The notes beneath the pieces were generated by a model, which saw nothing but the letters and a program-made list of their open reading frames with translations, made no database searches and had not been told where the DNA came from. Made by a program: the position numbers and the translations under genes. Positions 6,881 to 13,085 of a stretch of DNA of 13,657 nt are shown piece by piece. The DNA lies in assembly GCA_945878515.1 (NCBI GenBank), contig CAMCTL010000090.1, positions 1-13,657 on the forward strand, read 5' to 3'. How positions within the stretch are numbered: the first letter of the stretch is position 1; each line of letters begins with the position of its first letter. The DNA is from Flavobacterium psychrophilum (GTDB lineage Bacteria; Bacteroidota; Bacteroidia; Flavobacteriales; Flavobacteriaceae).

Positions 6881-7302
6881 AAAGCCAATATTGCTAATAA
6901 AGTTAGAAAAGTCCCTAAATTAAAAGGCTTTACCAAGACTTTATGGCTGGAAAACTAGAAATATTGCACCGTGCTTACAGCAAAATAGAAAACAACGACA
7001 TCAAACTCAATTGGGTGCGAATTGAAGATATTTCTAAAATTCTGGATATAGAACCTGCTGATTTAATTTCTTTTGACGATAGTTTGGTTTTTAATAATTG
7101 TTCTCAATCAGGCAAGTTTCAAGTTTTTAATAATAACCTTCCCGACGAACTCAAGAAAAGCTGCGAAGACCAAATTGATCATCTCGAAAAAGGAGTGTTG
7201 TTCCTAAGAGGACTATTAGCAAAAAGCCAATTTTATTTTTTGTACGGTTTTATTCTTTATATTTGTACGTACAAATCAAAATTCTTGTGTTATGAACACT
7301 AA
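6881..7302 (+). pseudogene. XRE-family HTH transcriptional regulator, frameshifted remnant
   Basis: The frame from 6943 (119 residues) begins inside a helix-turn-helix: MAGKLEILHRAYSKIENNDI matches the second and third helices of XRE regulators. The missing first part is in another frame just upstream, where 6899-6934 reads KVRKVPKLKGFT. The two halves join at 6931-6937. Adding a single base there would restore GFTQDFMAGKL, so one C appears to have been lost. No ATG opens the upstream frame (an in-frame TAG is at 6878-6880), so the start is gone as well. After the HTH comes a typical tail, SGKFQVFNNN and a helix ending GVLFLRGLLAK. Beyond it the frame reads through about 20 unlikely residues into the antitoxin start. 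The gene is probably inactive. The alternative is a short intact protein from 6943, which would lack DNA-binding helix 1. Confidence 0.75.
7239..7276 (+). promoter_or_regulatory. Promoter and palindromic operator of the toxin-antitoxin pair
   Basis: TATATTTG at 7258-7265 is an exact TAnnTTTG -7 element. Overlapping it is a perfect 16-bp palindrome, ATTTGTACGTACAAAT (7261-7276). The half-site TTTGTACG recurs at 7239-7246, 23 bp upstream of its copy in the palindrome, or about two helical turns. An antitoxin dimer bound there would cover the promoter, as expected for autoregulated toxin-antitoxin operons. A TTG at 7240-7242 is only 15 bp from the -7 element, so the -33 box is weak. Confidence 0.65.
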
Positions 7303-7555
7303 ACTCACATTAAAACTTGACAAAAACGTCATCGAAAAAGCAAAAATTTATGCTGCTCAACACAAGCACAGCTTATCATTTATGGTGGAAAATTATCTGA
7401 AAGCCGTTACTTCGATGGAAAAAAACGAAACTAATGAAGAGATTAAAATTTCAAATCTTGCTAAATCTTTTACTATAACTGAGGAAGAGGCTAATCTTGA
7501 CCTAGATTATAAAAAAGAATTGCAAGAAATTTTGTATAAAAAATACGCCTTATGA
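7292..7555 (+). CDS. Antitoxin of a PIN-toxin pair (DUF6364-like)
   Basis: This 87-residue protein begins MNTKLTLKLDKNVIEKAKIY, followed by AAQHKHSLSFMVENYLKAV. A short beta strand followed by two helices is the ribbon-helix-helix DNA-binding plan, typical of small Bacteroidota antitoxins (I recall DUF6364). The C-terminal half is charged and probably disordered until it wraps the toxin. It should block the PIN nuclease and repress its own operon through the palindrome 16 bp upstream of its start. Its last codons overlap the toxin start in an ATGA, giving coupled translation. The start lies inside the 3' tail of the broken XRE gene. Confidence 0.85.
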   Translation: MNTKLTLKLDKNVIEKAKIYAAQHKHSLSFMVENYLKAVTSMEKNETNEEIKISNLAKSFTITEEEANLDLDYKKELQEILYKKYAL

Positions 7556-7965
7556 AATTGTTTTTAGACACAAATGTAATTCTTGATTTGATCATTAATA
7601 GAAAACCTTTTTTTGAAGATATCGCAAAAATTGTGACTCTTTACGAAGAGCGAAAATGTGTTTTGGCATCATCGTCTGTATCATTTGTAAATTGCAATTA
7701 CATTTTAGGTAAAAACATAAAAAAAGAGAAAGTTTTAGATAATTTAAAAATATTAAGGTCGTTTTGCTCCATTTTAGAAGTCTCACAATCTGAAATAGAT
7801 ATTAGTTTAAACTCAAACTTTAATGATTTTGAAGACGCGGTTCAACATTATTGTGCCTTAAAAAACAATTGTGATTATATCATTACTAGAGATTCTAAAG
7901 ACTTCAAAAACTCCGAAATTCCAGCATTAACACCAACAGAATTTTTAGCTTCAATAAAATTCTAA
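7552..7965 (+). CDS. PIN-domain ribonuclease toxin
   Basis: This 137-residue toxin is probably a VapC-like, metal-dependent ribonuclease. The first acidic residue is Asp6 in LFLDTNVILDL; Glu94 and Asp95 lie in DFEDAVQHYCAL; Asp114 is in IITRDSKDF. These are the usual PIN catalytic positions. The mid-domain acidic residue of classical VapC is not evident: the region reads SSSVSFVNCNYILGK, as I recall for related Bacteroidota PIN proteins. The RNA target cannot be predicted. The gene overlaps the antitoxin stop by 4 bp. The full length and intact motifs suggest an active module, unlike its decayed neighbours. Confidence 0.88.
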   Translation: MKLFLDTNVILDLIINRKPFFEDIAKIVTLYEERKCVLASSSVSFVNCNYILGKNIKKEKVLDNLKILRSFCSILEVSQSEIDISLNSNFNDFEDAVQHYCALKNNCDYIITRDSKDFKNSEIPALTPTEFLASIKF

Positions 7966-7994
7966 AATAAGCACCATCCCATTTCTATTTTTTA

Positions 7995-8002
7995 TAACTT
8001 TG
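7995..8002 (+). promoter_or_regulatory. -7 element of the orphan antitoxin gene
   Basis: TAACTTTG matches TAnnTTTG exactly and lies 17 bp upstream of the ATG at 8020, giving a short leader. No TTG is present at the normal -33 distance. Confidence 0.5.
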
Positions 8003-8019
8003 AGATAAACTAAATCATT

Positions 8020-8262
8020 ATGGATTTACAAACCAGAAAAATATCATTTGTTCAAGAATTTCTTTCTATTCAAAACGAAGAGGTTGTTTCACGATTTGAA
8101 AAATATTTGAAAAAAGAAAAAATCTCAATGGAAGAAAAGGTTTTCAAACCGATGTCCATTGCCGAATTGAATCGAAGAATCGACCAGTCGGAGCAAGACT
8201 CCATCAATGGAAGGCTAATAGAATCAAAAGATTTAATAAAAGAAATTGAAAAATGGGATTAA
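8020..8262 (+). CDS. Orphan antitoxin-like protein (RelE/ParE-type partner absent)
   Basis: This 80-residue, mostly helical, highly charged protein starts MDLQTRKISFVQEFLSIQNE and ends with ESKDLIKEIEKWD. I recall this pattern from flavobacterial antitoxins encoded just before RelE/ParE-family toxins. The middle segment FKPMSIAELNRRIDQSEQDS is the usual toxin-contact region, inferred from family layout. No toxin gene follows: murF-alr begins 57 bp downstream. A six-codon frame, MGLKNS then stop, starts at 8253 and overlaps the antitoxin end exactly where a toxin start would sit. The pair therefore looks broken, leaving a solitary antitoxin that might still neutralise related toxins elsewhere. 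Confidence 0.7.
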   Translation: MDLQTRKISFVQEFLSIQNEEVVSRFEKYLKKEKISMEEKVFKPMSIAELNRRIDQSEQDSINGRLIESKDLIKEIEKWD

Positions 8263-8319
8263 AAAACTCATAAAACAAACACCAAAATTTCTTTTACTTT
8301 TTCTACTATTGAAACCCAA

Positions 8320-10788
8320 ATGACTTTATCTTTATCCAACATCGAAAAAATTCTCAACGCCAAAAAAGTTGGAAATAGCAGCGACATTATCGACAACATT
8401 TCTATTGACAGTCGTTCTTTGCAAAACAATAAAAACACTTTGTTTTTTGCATTGGTTGGCCCCAACAACGATGCACATATTTATATTTCAGACTTAATTA
8501 AAAAAGGCGTTCAAAACTTTGTTGTCACCCACATTCCAGAAGAATTGTCCAGTAAATCGACTTTTTTTGTGGTCGAAAATACCTTAGATGCTTTACAAAA
8601 ATATGCAGCTAATCATCGCAGTCTATTTAAATTTCCAATTATTGGATTAACTGGAAGCAATGGAAAAACAATCGTCAAAGAATGGTTGAATTTTCTTTTA
8701 AGTCCAGATTTCAACATCATCCGAAGTCCCAAAAGCTACAATTCTCAAGTGGGTGTTCCATTATCAGTAATTGCTATTAATGACAAACACAATTTAGGCA
8801 TTTTTGAAGCAGGTATTTCGAAAATGAACGAAATGGAAAAACTGGAAACTATTATAAATCCCACGATTGGAATTTTAACAAATATTGGTACAGCACACGA
8901 TGAAGGTTTTGAAAGTTCAGAACAAAAAATTACAGAAAAGCTAAAACTTTTCAAACATTCGAAGCTACTCATTTATCAAAAAAATAAATTGGTTGATCGC
9001 GTTTTATCCCATTTCGGCTCCCTCTCCTTTGGAGAGGGCTGGGGTGAGGAATTTTCCTGGAGTTATAGCGATGAAATGGCCGATGTTTTGGTTACAAAAA
9101 GAAAAATTAAAGGCAAAACATCGTTACAAATTCGACACGGTGAGGCAAATTTTGAAATTAAAATCCCATTCCAAGACGAAGCTTCTGTTGAAAATGCTAT
9201 AACTTGTTTGATGGTTTTACTACATTTTAATTATGATCCAAAAATCATTCAAGACCGAATGCAAGGTTTGTATCAAATTGAAATGCGTTTAATGGTAAAA
9301 AATGGAATCAACAATACAACGCTGATTGACGACAGTTATAGTTCGGATTTTCAGTCGTTGAAAATTGCATTGGATTTTCTGGAAAGTCAAACACAATACA
9401 AAAATAAGACGCTAATCTTATCGGATATTTTTCAAAGCGGATTGTCCGATGAAGAATTGTATTCTAAAGTATCGCAGCTAATAATCTCTAATAATATCAA
9501 TCGGGTTGTTGGAATCGGTGAGACCATTTCGGCATTCAAACACAAATTCAAAAATTGTATCACTTTTCAAAATACTGCCGACTTCTTTTTAAATTTAAAC
9601 GATTTGAATTTCAACAATGAAACCATTCTGATCAAGGGAGCAAGACATTTTCTATTTGAAGAAATTGTTGCTGCAATAGAGGAGAAAACACATGAAACGG
9701 TTCTGGAAATCAATCTGAATTCCATCAGTCACAACTTGAGTTTCTATAAATCGAAACTCAAACCAACCACCAAAATGATGGTAATGGTGAAAGCTTTTGG
9801 ATATGGAAGTGGTGGATTTGAAATTGCCAAATTGCTCGAGCACCATAACGCGGATTATTTGGGAGTGGCTTTCGCCGATGAAGGAATTTCTTTGAAAAAT
9901 GCTGGAATTACTTTGCCAATAATGGTTTTAAATCCGGAAACTACTAGCTTCCCCACAATAATCCAGCATAAATTAGAACCCGAAATTTACAGTTTGAAAG
10001 GACTAAACGCTTTCTTGCAACTTGCCGAAGCACGAAAACTGAAACACTTCCCTATTCACATTAAACTCGACACAGGTATGCACCGTTTGGGTTTCGAAGA
10101 AGGGAATTTAGACGAATTAATTGCTGTTTTAAAGGACAATAAACTTGTAACCGTTAAAAGTATTCTGTCGCATCTCGCCACAAGCGATGATTTAGAACAC
10201 AAAAGTTTTGCTCACTCGCAAATAGATTTATTCGAAAAATTGTCCTCAAAATTGATGAATGAATTACAAGTAAAACCCATTCGCCACATATTAAACACGT
10301 CAGGAATTAGTAATTTTCCAGAAGCACAATACGATATGGTACGCCTTGGAATTGGACTTTATGGCGTTTCAAATGATGCAGAAGAGCAAAATTATTTGGA
10401 AAACGTCGGGACTTTAAAATCTGTCATTTCTCAGATTCGAACTATTCAAACTGGTGAAAGCGTGGGTTACGGAAGACGTTTTATAGCTGATAAACCCACA
10501 AAAATTGCCACAATTCCTATTGGTTACGCCGACGGAATTTCGAGACATTGGGGAAATAGCGTTGGTTTTGTGACAATTAATAATCAGAAAGCAACCATCG
10601 TTGGTAGTATATGTATGGATATGTTGATGGTGGATTGCAGCGGAATTAATTGTAAAGAAGGAGATGCTGTGATCATTTTTGGCGAAAGCCCGACTGTTAT
10701 TTTTATGGCGAGTCAGCTTAAAACCATTCCTTATGAAATTCTAACCAGTATTTCGCAAAGGGTGAAGAGAATTTTTTATAGAGAATAA
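8320..10788 (+). CDS. MurF-alanine racemase fusion protein
   Basis: This 822-residue cytoplasmic bifunctional enzyme supplies D-alanine for the cell wall. The MurF half (about 1-457) adds D-Ala-D-Ala to the UDP-MurNAc-tripeptide using ATP. It has the P-loop GLTGSNGKT (Gly112-Thr117), SYNSQVGVPLSVI, an EAGISKMNEME segment and DDSYSSDFQSL in the C-terminal domain. The alanine racemase half (about 459-822) interconverts L- and D-Ala with PLP. Its PLP lysine is Lys491 in VMVKAFGYGSG, the second catalytic residue is likely Tyr717 in VGYGRRF, and IGYADGISR follows. Such fusions are normal in Bacteroidota. Residues 233-243 (GSLSFGEGWGE) come from a palindromic DNA repeat inserted in frame within MurF. 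The upstream TACTATTG at 8304 is only an imperfect -7 element. Confidence 0.96.
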   Translation: MTLSLSNIEKILNAKKVGNSSDIIDNISIDSRSLQNNKNTLFFALVGPNNDAHIYISDLIKKGVQNFVVTHIPEELSSKSTFFVVENTLDALQKYAANHRSLFKFPIIGLTGSNGKTIVKEWLNFLLSPDFNIIRSPKSYNSQVGVPLSVIAINDKHNLGIFEAGISKMNEMEKLETIINPTIGILTNIGTAHDEGFESSEQKITEKLKLFKHSKLLIYQKNKLVDRVLSHFGSLSFGEGWGEEFSWSYSDEMADVLVTKRKIKGKTSLQIRHGEANFEIKIPFQDEASVENAITCLMVLLHFNYDPKIIQDRMQGLYQIEMRLMVKNGINNTTLIDDSYSSDFQSLKIALDFLESQTQYKNKTLILSDIFQSGLSDEELYSKVSQLIISNNINRVVGIGETISAFKHKFKNCITFQNTADFFLNLNDLNFNNETILIKGARHFLFEEIVAAIEEKTHETVLEINLNSISHNLSFYKSKLKPTTKMMVMVKAFGYGSGGFEIAKLLEHHNADYLGVAFADEGISLKNAGITLPIMVLNPETTSFPTIIQHKLEPEIYSLKGLNAFLQLAEARKLKHFPIHIKLDTGMHRLGFEEGNLDELIAVLKDNKLVTVKSILSHLATSDDLEHKSFAHSQIDLFEKLSSKLMNELQVKPIRHILNTSGISNFPEAQYDMVRLGIGLYGVSNDAEEQNYLENVGTLKSVISQIRTIQTGESVGYGRRFIADKPTKIATIPIGYADGISRHWGNSVGFVTINNQKATIVGSICMDMLMVDCSGINCKEGDAVIIFGESPTVIFMASQLKTIPYEILTSISQRVKRIFYRE
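9016..9049 (+). repeat. Dispersed palindromic repeat inside murF
   Basis: CCCTCTCC (9020-9027), TTT and GGAGAGGG (9031-9038) form a perfect 8-bp hairpin. A GC-rich tail GCTGGGGTGAGG follows to 9049. The composition contrasts sharply with the AT-rich gene around it. I recognise this sequence as a common interspersed repeat of Flavobacteria. Here it is read in frame as GSLSFGEGWGE; in another frame it gives the SPLERAGVR peptide often seen in spurious translations. Confidence 0.8.
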
Positions 10789-10817
10789 TTGTTTTCTAAA
10801 ATAAATATTTATATTCG
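10789..10817 (+). promoter_or_regulatory. Promoter of mscL
   Basis: TTG at 10789-10791, an 18-bp spacer and TATATTCG at 10810-10817 match the Bacteroidota promoter with one deviation in the -7 box. An AT-rich leader of roughly 25-30 nt would follow before the ATG. Confidence 0.55.
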
Positions 10818-10847
10818 TGGTGCATTTTAAAATAAAAACAAAAAAAT

Positions 10848-11264
10848 ATGGGATTTCTTAAAGATTTTAAGGCTTCATTGATGAAAGGTGATGTGTTAAG
10901 TTTAGCAACTGCAGTTGTAATTGGTGGTGCTTTTGCTAAAATTGTAGGCTCTGTGGTTGAAGATGTGATCATGCCAATTGTTGGTTTTATAACCGGCGGA
11001 ATCGATTTTACTCAGAAATTTATTTCGTTAAACGGTCAAAGTTATGAAAATTTAGCTGCTGCAAAAACTGCTGGAGCTGCTGTAATCACTTACGGAAACT
11101 TGGTACAAGCTATCATCAATTTTGTTATAATCTCATTTTTTGTATTTGTTGTTTTAAAGGTTGCCGAAAAAACAAAAAAGAAAGAAGAAGCTGTTCCCGT
11201 TGCACCAGCTGTGCCAACCCAAGAAGAATTGCTTACACAAATACGCGATTTACTCAAAAAATAA
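10848..11264 (+). CDS. mscL: Large-conductance mechanosensitive channel
   Basis: This 138-residue inner-membrane protein forms a homopentameric emergency valve that opens at high membrane tension. The N-terminal amphipathic helix [20 protein letters not shown] leads into TM1, [20 protein letters not shown], then [12 protein letters not shown] periplasmic loop follows ([20 protein letters not shown]), then TM2 near residues 83-105 ([20 protein letters not shown]). The tail is a charged linker, a Pro/Ala-rich stretch and a terminal helix, [13 protein letters not shown]. All parts of the family are present at normal length. It lies between its own promoter and a strong terminator, so it is monocistronic. 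Confidence 0.96.
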   Translation: MGFLKDFKASLMKGDVLSLATAVVIGGAFAKIVGSVVEDVIMPIVGFITGGIDFTQKFISLNGQSYENLAAAKTAGAAVITYGNLVQAIINFVIISFFVFVVLKVAEKTKKKEEAVPVAPAVPTQEELLTQIRDLLKK

Positions 11265-11291
11265 ATTTCCGCTACACTAATATTCTAACTA

Positions 11292-11323
11292 AACCATTCG
11301 TTGCGGCGAATGGTTCTTTTTTT
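11292..11323 (+). terminator. Rho-independent terminator of mscL
   Basis: AACCATTCG (11292-11300) pairs perfectly with CGAATGGTT (11307-11315) around a 6-nt loop, followed by C and a run of seven T. It starts 27 bp after the mscL stop. Confidence 0.88.
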
Positions 11324-11368
11324 ATAATTGTTACAAATAAAACATTTTGTTATTTTTTGTGAACACAG

Positions 11369-11398
11369 TTGTTATCGTTTGGATAATGCTTATTTTTG
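11369..11398 (+). promoter_or_regulatory. Promoter of asd
   Basis: TTG at 11369-11371, exactly 19 bp of spacer and TATTTTTG at 11391-11398 give a full match to TTG-N19-TAnnTTTG. It is the best promoter in the window. Transcription would start near 11403, which rules out a start codon at 11396 and supports the ATG at 11426. Confidence 0.75.
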
Positions 11399-11425
11399 CG
11401 CTTTAATTTTTTAAATCAAAACGAT

Positions 11426-12415
11426 ATGAAACTTGCAGTTGTAGGCGCCACAGGAATGGTTGGCGAAATAATGTTAAAAGTAATAGAAGAAACAAATTTT
11501 CCATACACAGAATTGATCTTGGTTGCGTCTGAAAAATCAGTTGGAAAAATAATCGAATTCAAAGGGGAAAAGCACTCCATTGTAGGATTACAAACCGCTG
11601 TTGACATGAAAGCGGACATCGCTATTTTTTCGGCTGGTGGGCAAACATCACTAGATTGGGCTCCAAAATTTGCAGCTGCAGGAACAACCGTTATCGATAA
11701 TTCATCAGCGTGGAGAATGGATCCAACTAAAAAATTAATTGTTCCTGAAATTAATGCAAACGAATTGACCAAGGACGATAAAATCATAGCCAATCCAAAC
11801 TGTTCTACGATTCAAATGGTTTTGGCTTTAGCACCTTTGCATAAAAAATACAACATCAAACGCGTTGTGGTTTCTACTTACCAATCCATTACTGGAACTG
11901 GTGTAAAAGCAGTGCAACAATTTGAAAATGAAGTAGCAGGAATAGAAGGCAACATGGTATATAAATACAAAATCAACCGCAATTGTATTCCCCAATGCGA
12001 TAGTTTTGAAGCCAATGGTTATACCAAAGAAGAAATGAAATTGTCCAATGAAACGAAAAAAATATTAGGCGACAATAGCATTGCAGTTACTGCAACTGCC
12101 GTTCGTGTGCCTGTTGTTGGTGGTCATAGCGAAGCTGTAAATGTTGAATTCAGCAATGATTTTGATGTGTCAGAAGTGAGAAACATTTTGCATCATACAG
12201 ACGGAGTTGTAGTTCAAGACAATTTAGATACTTTTACATATCCAATGCCAAGATATGCAGAAGGCAAAAATGATGTTTTTGTGGGTAGAATTCGCCGCGA
12301 CGAAAGCCAAGCCAACACATTAAATATGTGGATTGTTGCAGATAACTTACGAAAAGGTGCTGCAACTAACACCATTCAAATTGCGCAATATTTAGTAGCT
12401 CATAATTTGGTTTAA
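11426..12415 (+). CDS. asd: Aspartate-semialdehyde dehydrogenase
   Basis: This 329-residue cytoplasmic enzyme reduces aspartyl phosphate to aspartate semialdehyde with NADPH. That is the branch point to lysine and diaminopimelate, threonine and methionine. The N-terminal NADP-binding motif is VVGATGMVG (residues 5-13). The catalytic Cys126 lies in NPNCST, SITGTGVKAVQQFENEV follows it, and His234 in VVGGHSEA is the likely acid/base residue. The C-terminal NLRKGAATNTIQIAQ is characteristic of the family. The chosen ATG gives the expected short start before the Rossmann motif; a start at 11396 would fall within the promoter. It stands alone between its own promoter and a repeat-rich spacer. The product supplies diaminopimelate to the wall precursor that the nearby MurF extends, but the genes are separate transcription units. 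Confidence 0.96.
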   Translation: MKLAVVGATGMVGEIMLKVIEETNFPYTELILVASEKSVGKIIEFKGEKHSIVGLQTAVDMKADIAIFSAGGQTSLDWAPKFAAAGTTVIDNSSAWRMDPTKKLIVPEINANELTKDDKIIANPNCSTIQMVLALAPLHKKYNIKRVVVSTYQSITGTGVKAVQQFENEVAGIEGNMVYKYKINRNCIPQCDSFEANGYTKEEMKLSNETKKILGDNSIAVTATAVRVPVVGGHSEAVNVEFSNDFDVSEVRNILHHTDGVVVQDNLDTFTYPMPRYAEGKNDVFVGRIRRDESQANTLNMWIVADNLRKGAATNTIQIAQYLVAHNLV

Positions 12416-12486
12416 AGCATTTTATTGACTTATCCTTTTTATTAATATTTGGAGAACGAGTCTTTATTGACGATTCTTAACAGAAA

Positions 12487-12563
12487 CCCTTCGACAAACT
12501 AAGGGAGACATCAAGGTTCCTAATCGAAATTCTGAATATTGTCTGGCTGAGCTTGTCGAAGCC
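12487..12563. repeat. Inverted pair of dispersed CTTCGACAA repeats
   Basis: The copy at 12487-12510 reads CCCTTCGACAAACTAAGGG then AGACA. The copy at 12540-12563 is inverted; its complement reads GGCTTCGACAAGCTCAGCC then AGACA. They agree at 18 of 24 positions. Each can fold its own hairpin (CCCTT/AAGGG; GGCT/AGCC), and the differing stem bases are exchanged in pairs so that folding is kept. The pair can also form one large stem around a 29-nt loop. I recognise the CTTCGACAA(G/A)CT core as a common flavobacterial interspersed repeat. A small GCCTTT/AAAGGC hairpin overlaps the right end at 12561-12579. Confidence 0.75.
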
Positions 12564-12605
12564 TTTATTGATAAAAGGCATAAGTCAACCATTTTATTAC
12601 ATTTT

Positions 12606-12649
12606 AAAATCCAGTTAACTTTAAATAATGTTAAAGTTAGCTGGATTTT
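12606..12649 (+). terminator. Long hairpin, likely terminator or leader structure
   Basis: A 19-nt arm (12606-12624) beginning AAAATCCAG pairs with 12631-12649 across a 6-nt loop ATAATG; the only irregularity is one G-U pair. The 3' arm ends in TTTT. It could terminate the asd transcript, although it lies 190 bp from the asd stop. It could also shield the promoter just downstream. Confidence 0.5.
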
Positions 12650-12663
12650 CACTTTTCAATTTC

Positions 12664-12671
12664 TATCTTTG
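12664..12671 (+). promoter_or_regulatory. -7 element of the His/Cys-rich protein gene
   Basis: TATCTTTG matches TAnnTTTG exactly, yet it ends only 6 bp before the ATG at 12678. Transcription would begin at or within a few bases of the start codon, giving an almost leaderless mRNA. No TTG lies at the standard -33 distance. Confidence 0.5.
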
Positions 12672-12677
12672 CCCAAA

Positions 12678-13019
12678 ATGAAAAAGAAATTTGCCATACT
12701 AAATTCTTTCTTAGCAATTGCGGTATTATTCTCAATGCTATTTCAGTTTGTGCATAGTTCTGAACATCTAGCAAAACAACTTTCTGAAAAAGAGTGTCAT
12801 CACAAATACACATCAAACCAAGAAATCACACATCAACACCACGTTGACGACTGTTTTGTGTGTCATTTTTCTGTTAGCAGTTTTATAACTTCAAGCATTC
12901 ATCATTTTGAATTCAGAAAAATTGCTGTCTTCTCAAAAGAAGCCATTTTTCGATCTCTAGAAATCACACAATTCTTCAAAGGAAGCCTTTTTGCGCTTCG
13001 AGCTCCTCCATCAATTTAA
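12678..13019 (+). CDS. Small exported His/Cys-rich protein, DUF2946-like
   Basis: This 113-residue protein probably binds metal in the cell envelope. Residues 1-27 are a signal peptide or membrane anchor (KKKFAILNSFLAIAVLFSML). After it come metal-ligand clusters: Cys40-His41-His42, His52, His54-His55, Cys59-x2-Cys62-His63 and His75-His76. It ends in ALRAPPSI; a C-terminal RAPP and an upstream C-x2-C recall DUF2946-type proteins that sit beside TonB receptors. The exact metal is unknown; copper or zinc would be my guess. The TonB-dependent receptor starts 66 bp downstream with no terminator between, so they are likely one operon. The ATG at 12678 is preferred over a TTG at 12669, which is part of the -7 element. 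The lack of room for a leader is unusual. Confidence 0.75.
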   Translation: MKKKFAILNSFLAIAVLFSMLFQFVHSSEHLAKQLSEKECHHKYTSNQEITHQHHVDDCFVCHFSVSSFITSSIHHFEFRKIAVFSKEAIFRSLEITQFFKGSLFALRAPPSI

Positions 13020-13085
13020 AATAATAGCTATTTTACATCATGTTCAGTTTTGAAAAATGGTGTTCATTTATTTTAAAACAAAAAA

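Noticed and set aside
8993..9202. Small protein containing SPLERAGVR
   Set aside because: This peptide is the translation of the interspersed repeat in a second frame inside murF-alr, a known source of spurious genes.
8320..10788. MurF-Alr fusion as a novel gene fusion
   Set aside because: This fusion is standard in Bacteroidota; only the repeat inserted in it is unusual.
2052..11264. MscS and MscL as one osmotic-stress cluster
   Set aside because: They lie 8 kb apart with unrelated genes between, and each has its own promoter; most genomes carry both.
11396..11425. Longer Asd from the start at 11396
   Set aside because: The codon lies within the -7 element of a full-consensus promoter, and the family begins just before the GATGMVG motif.
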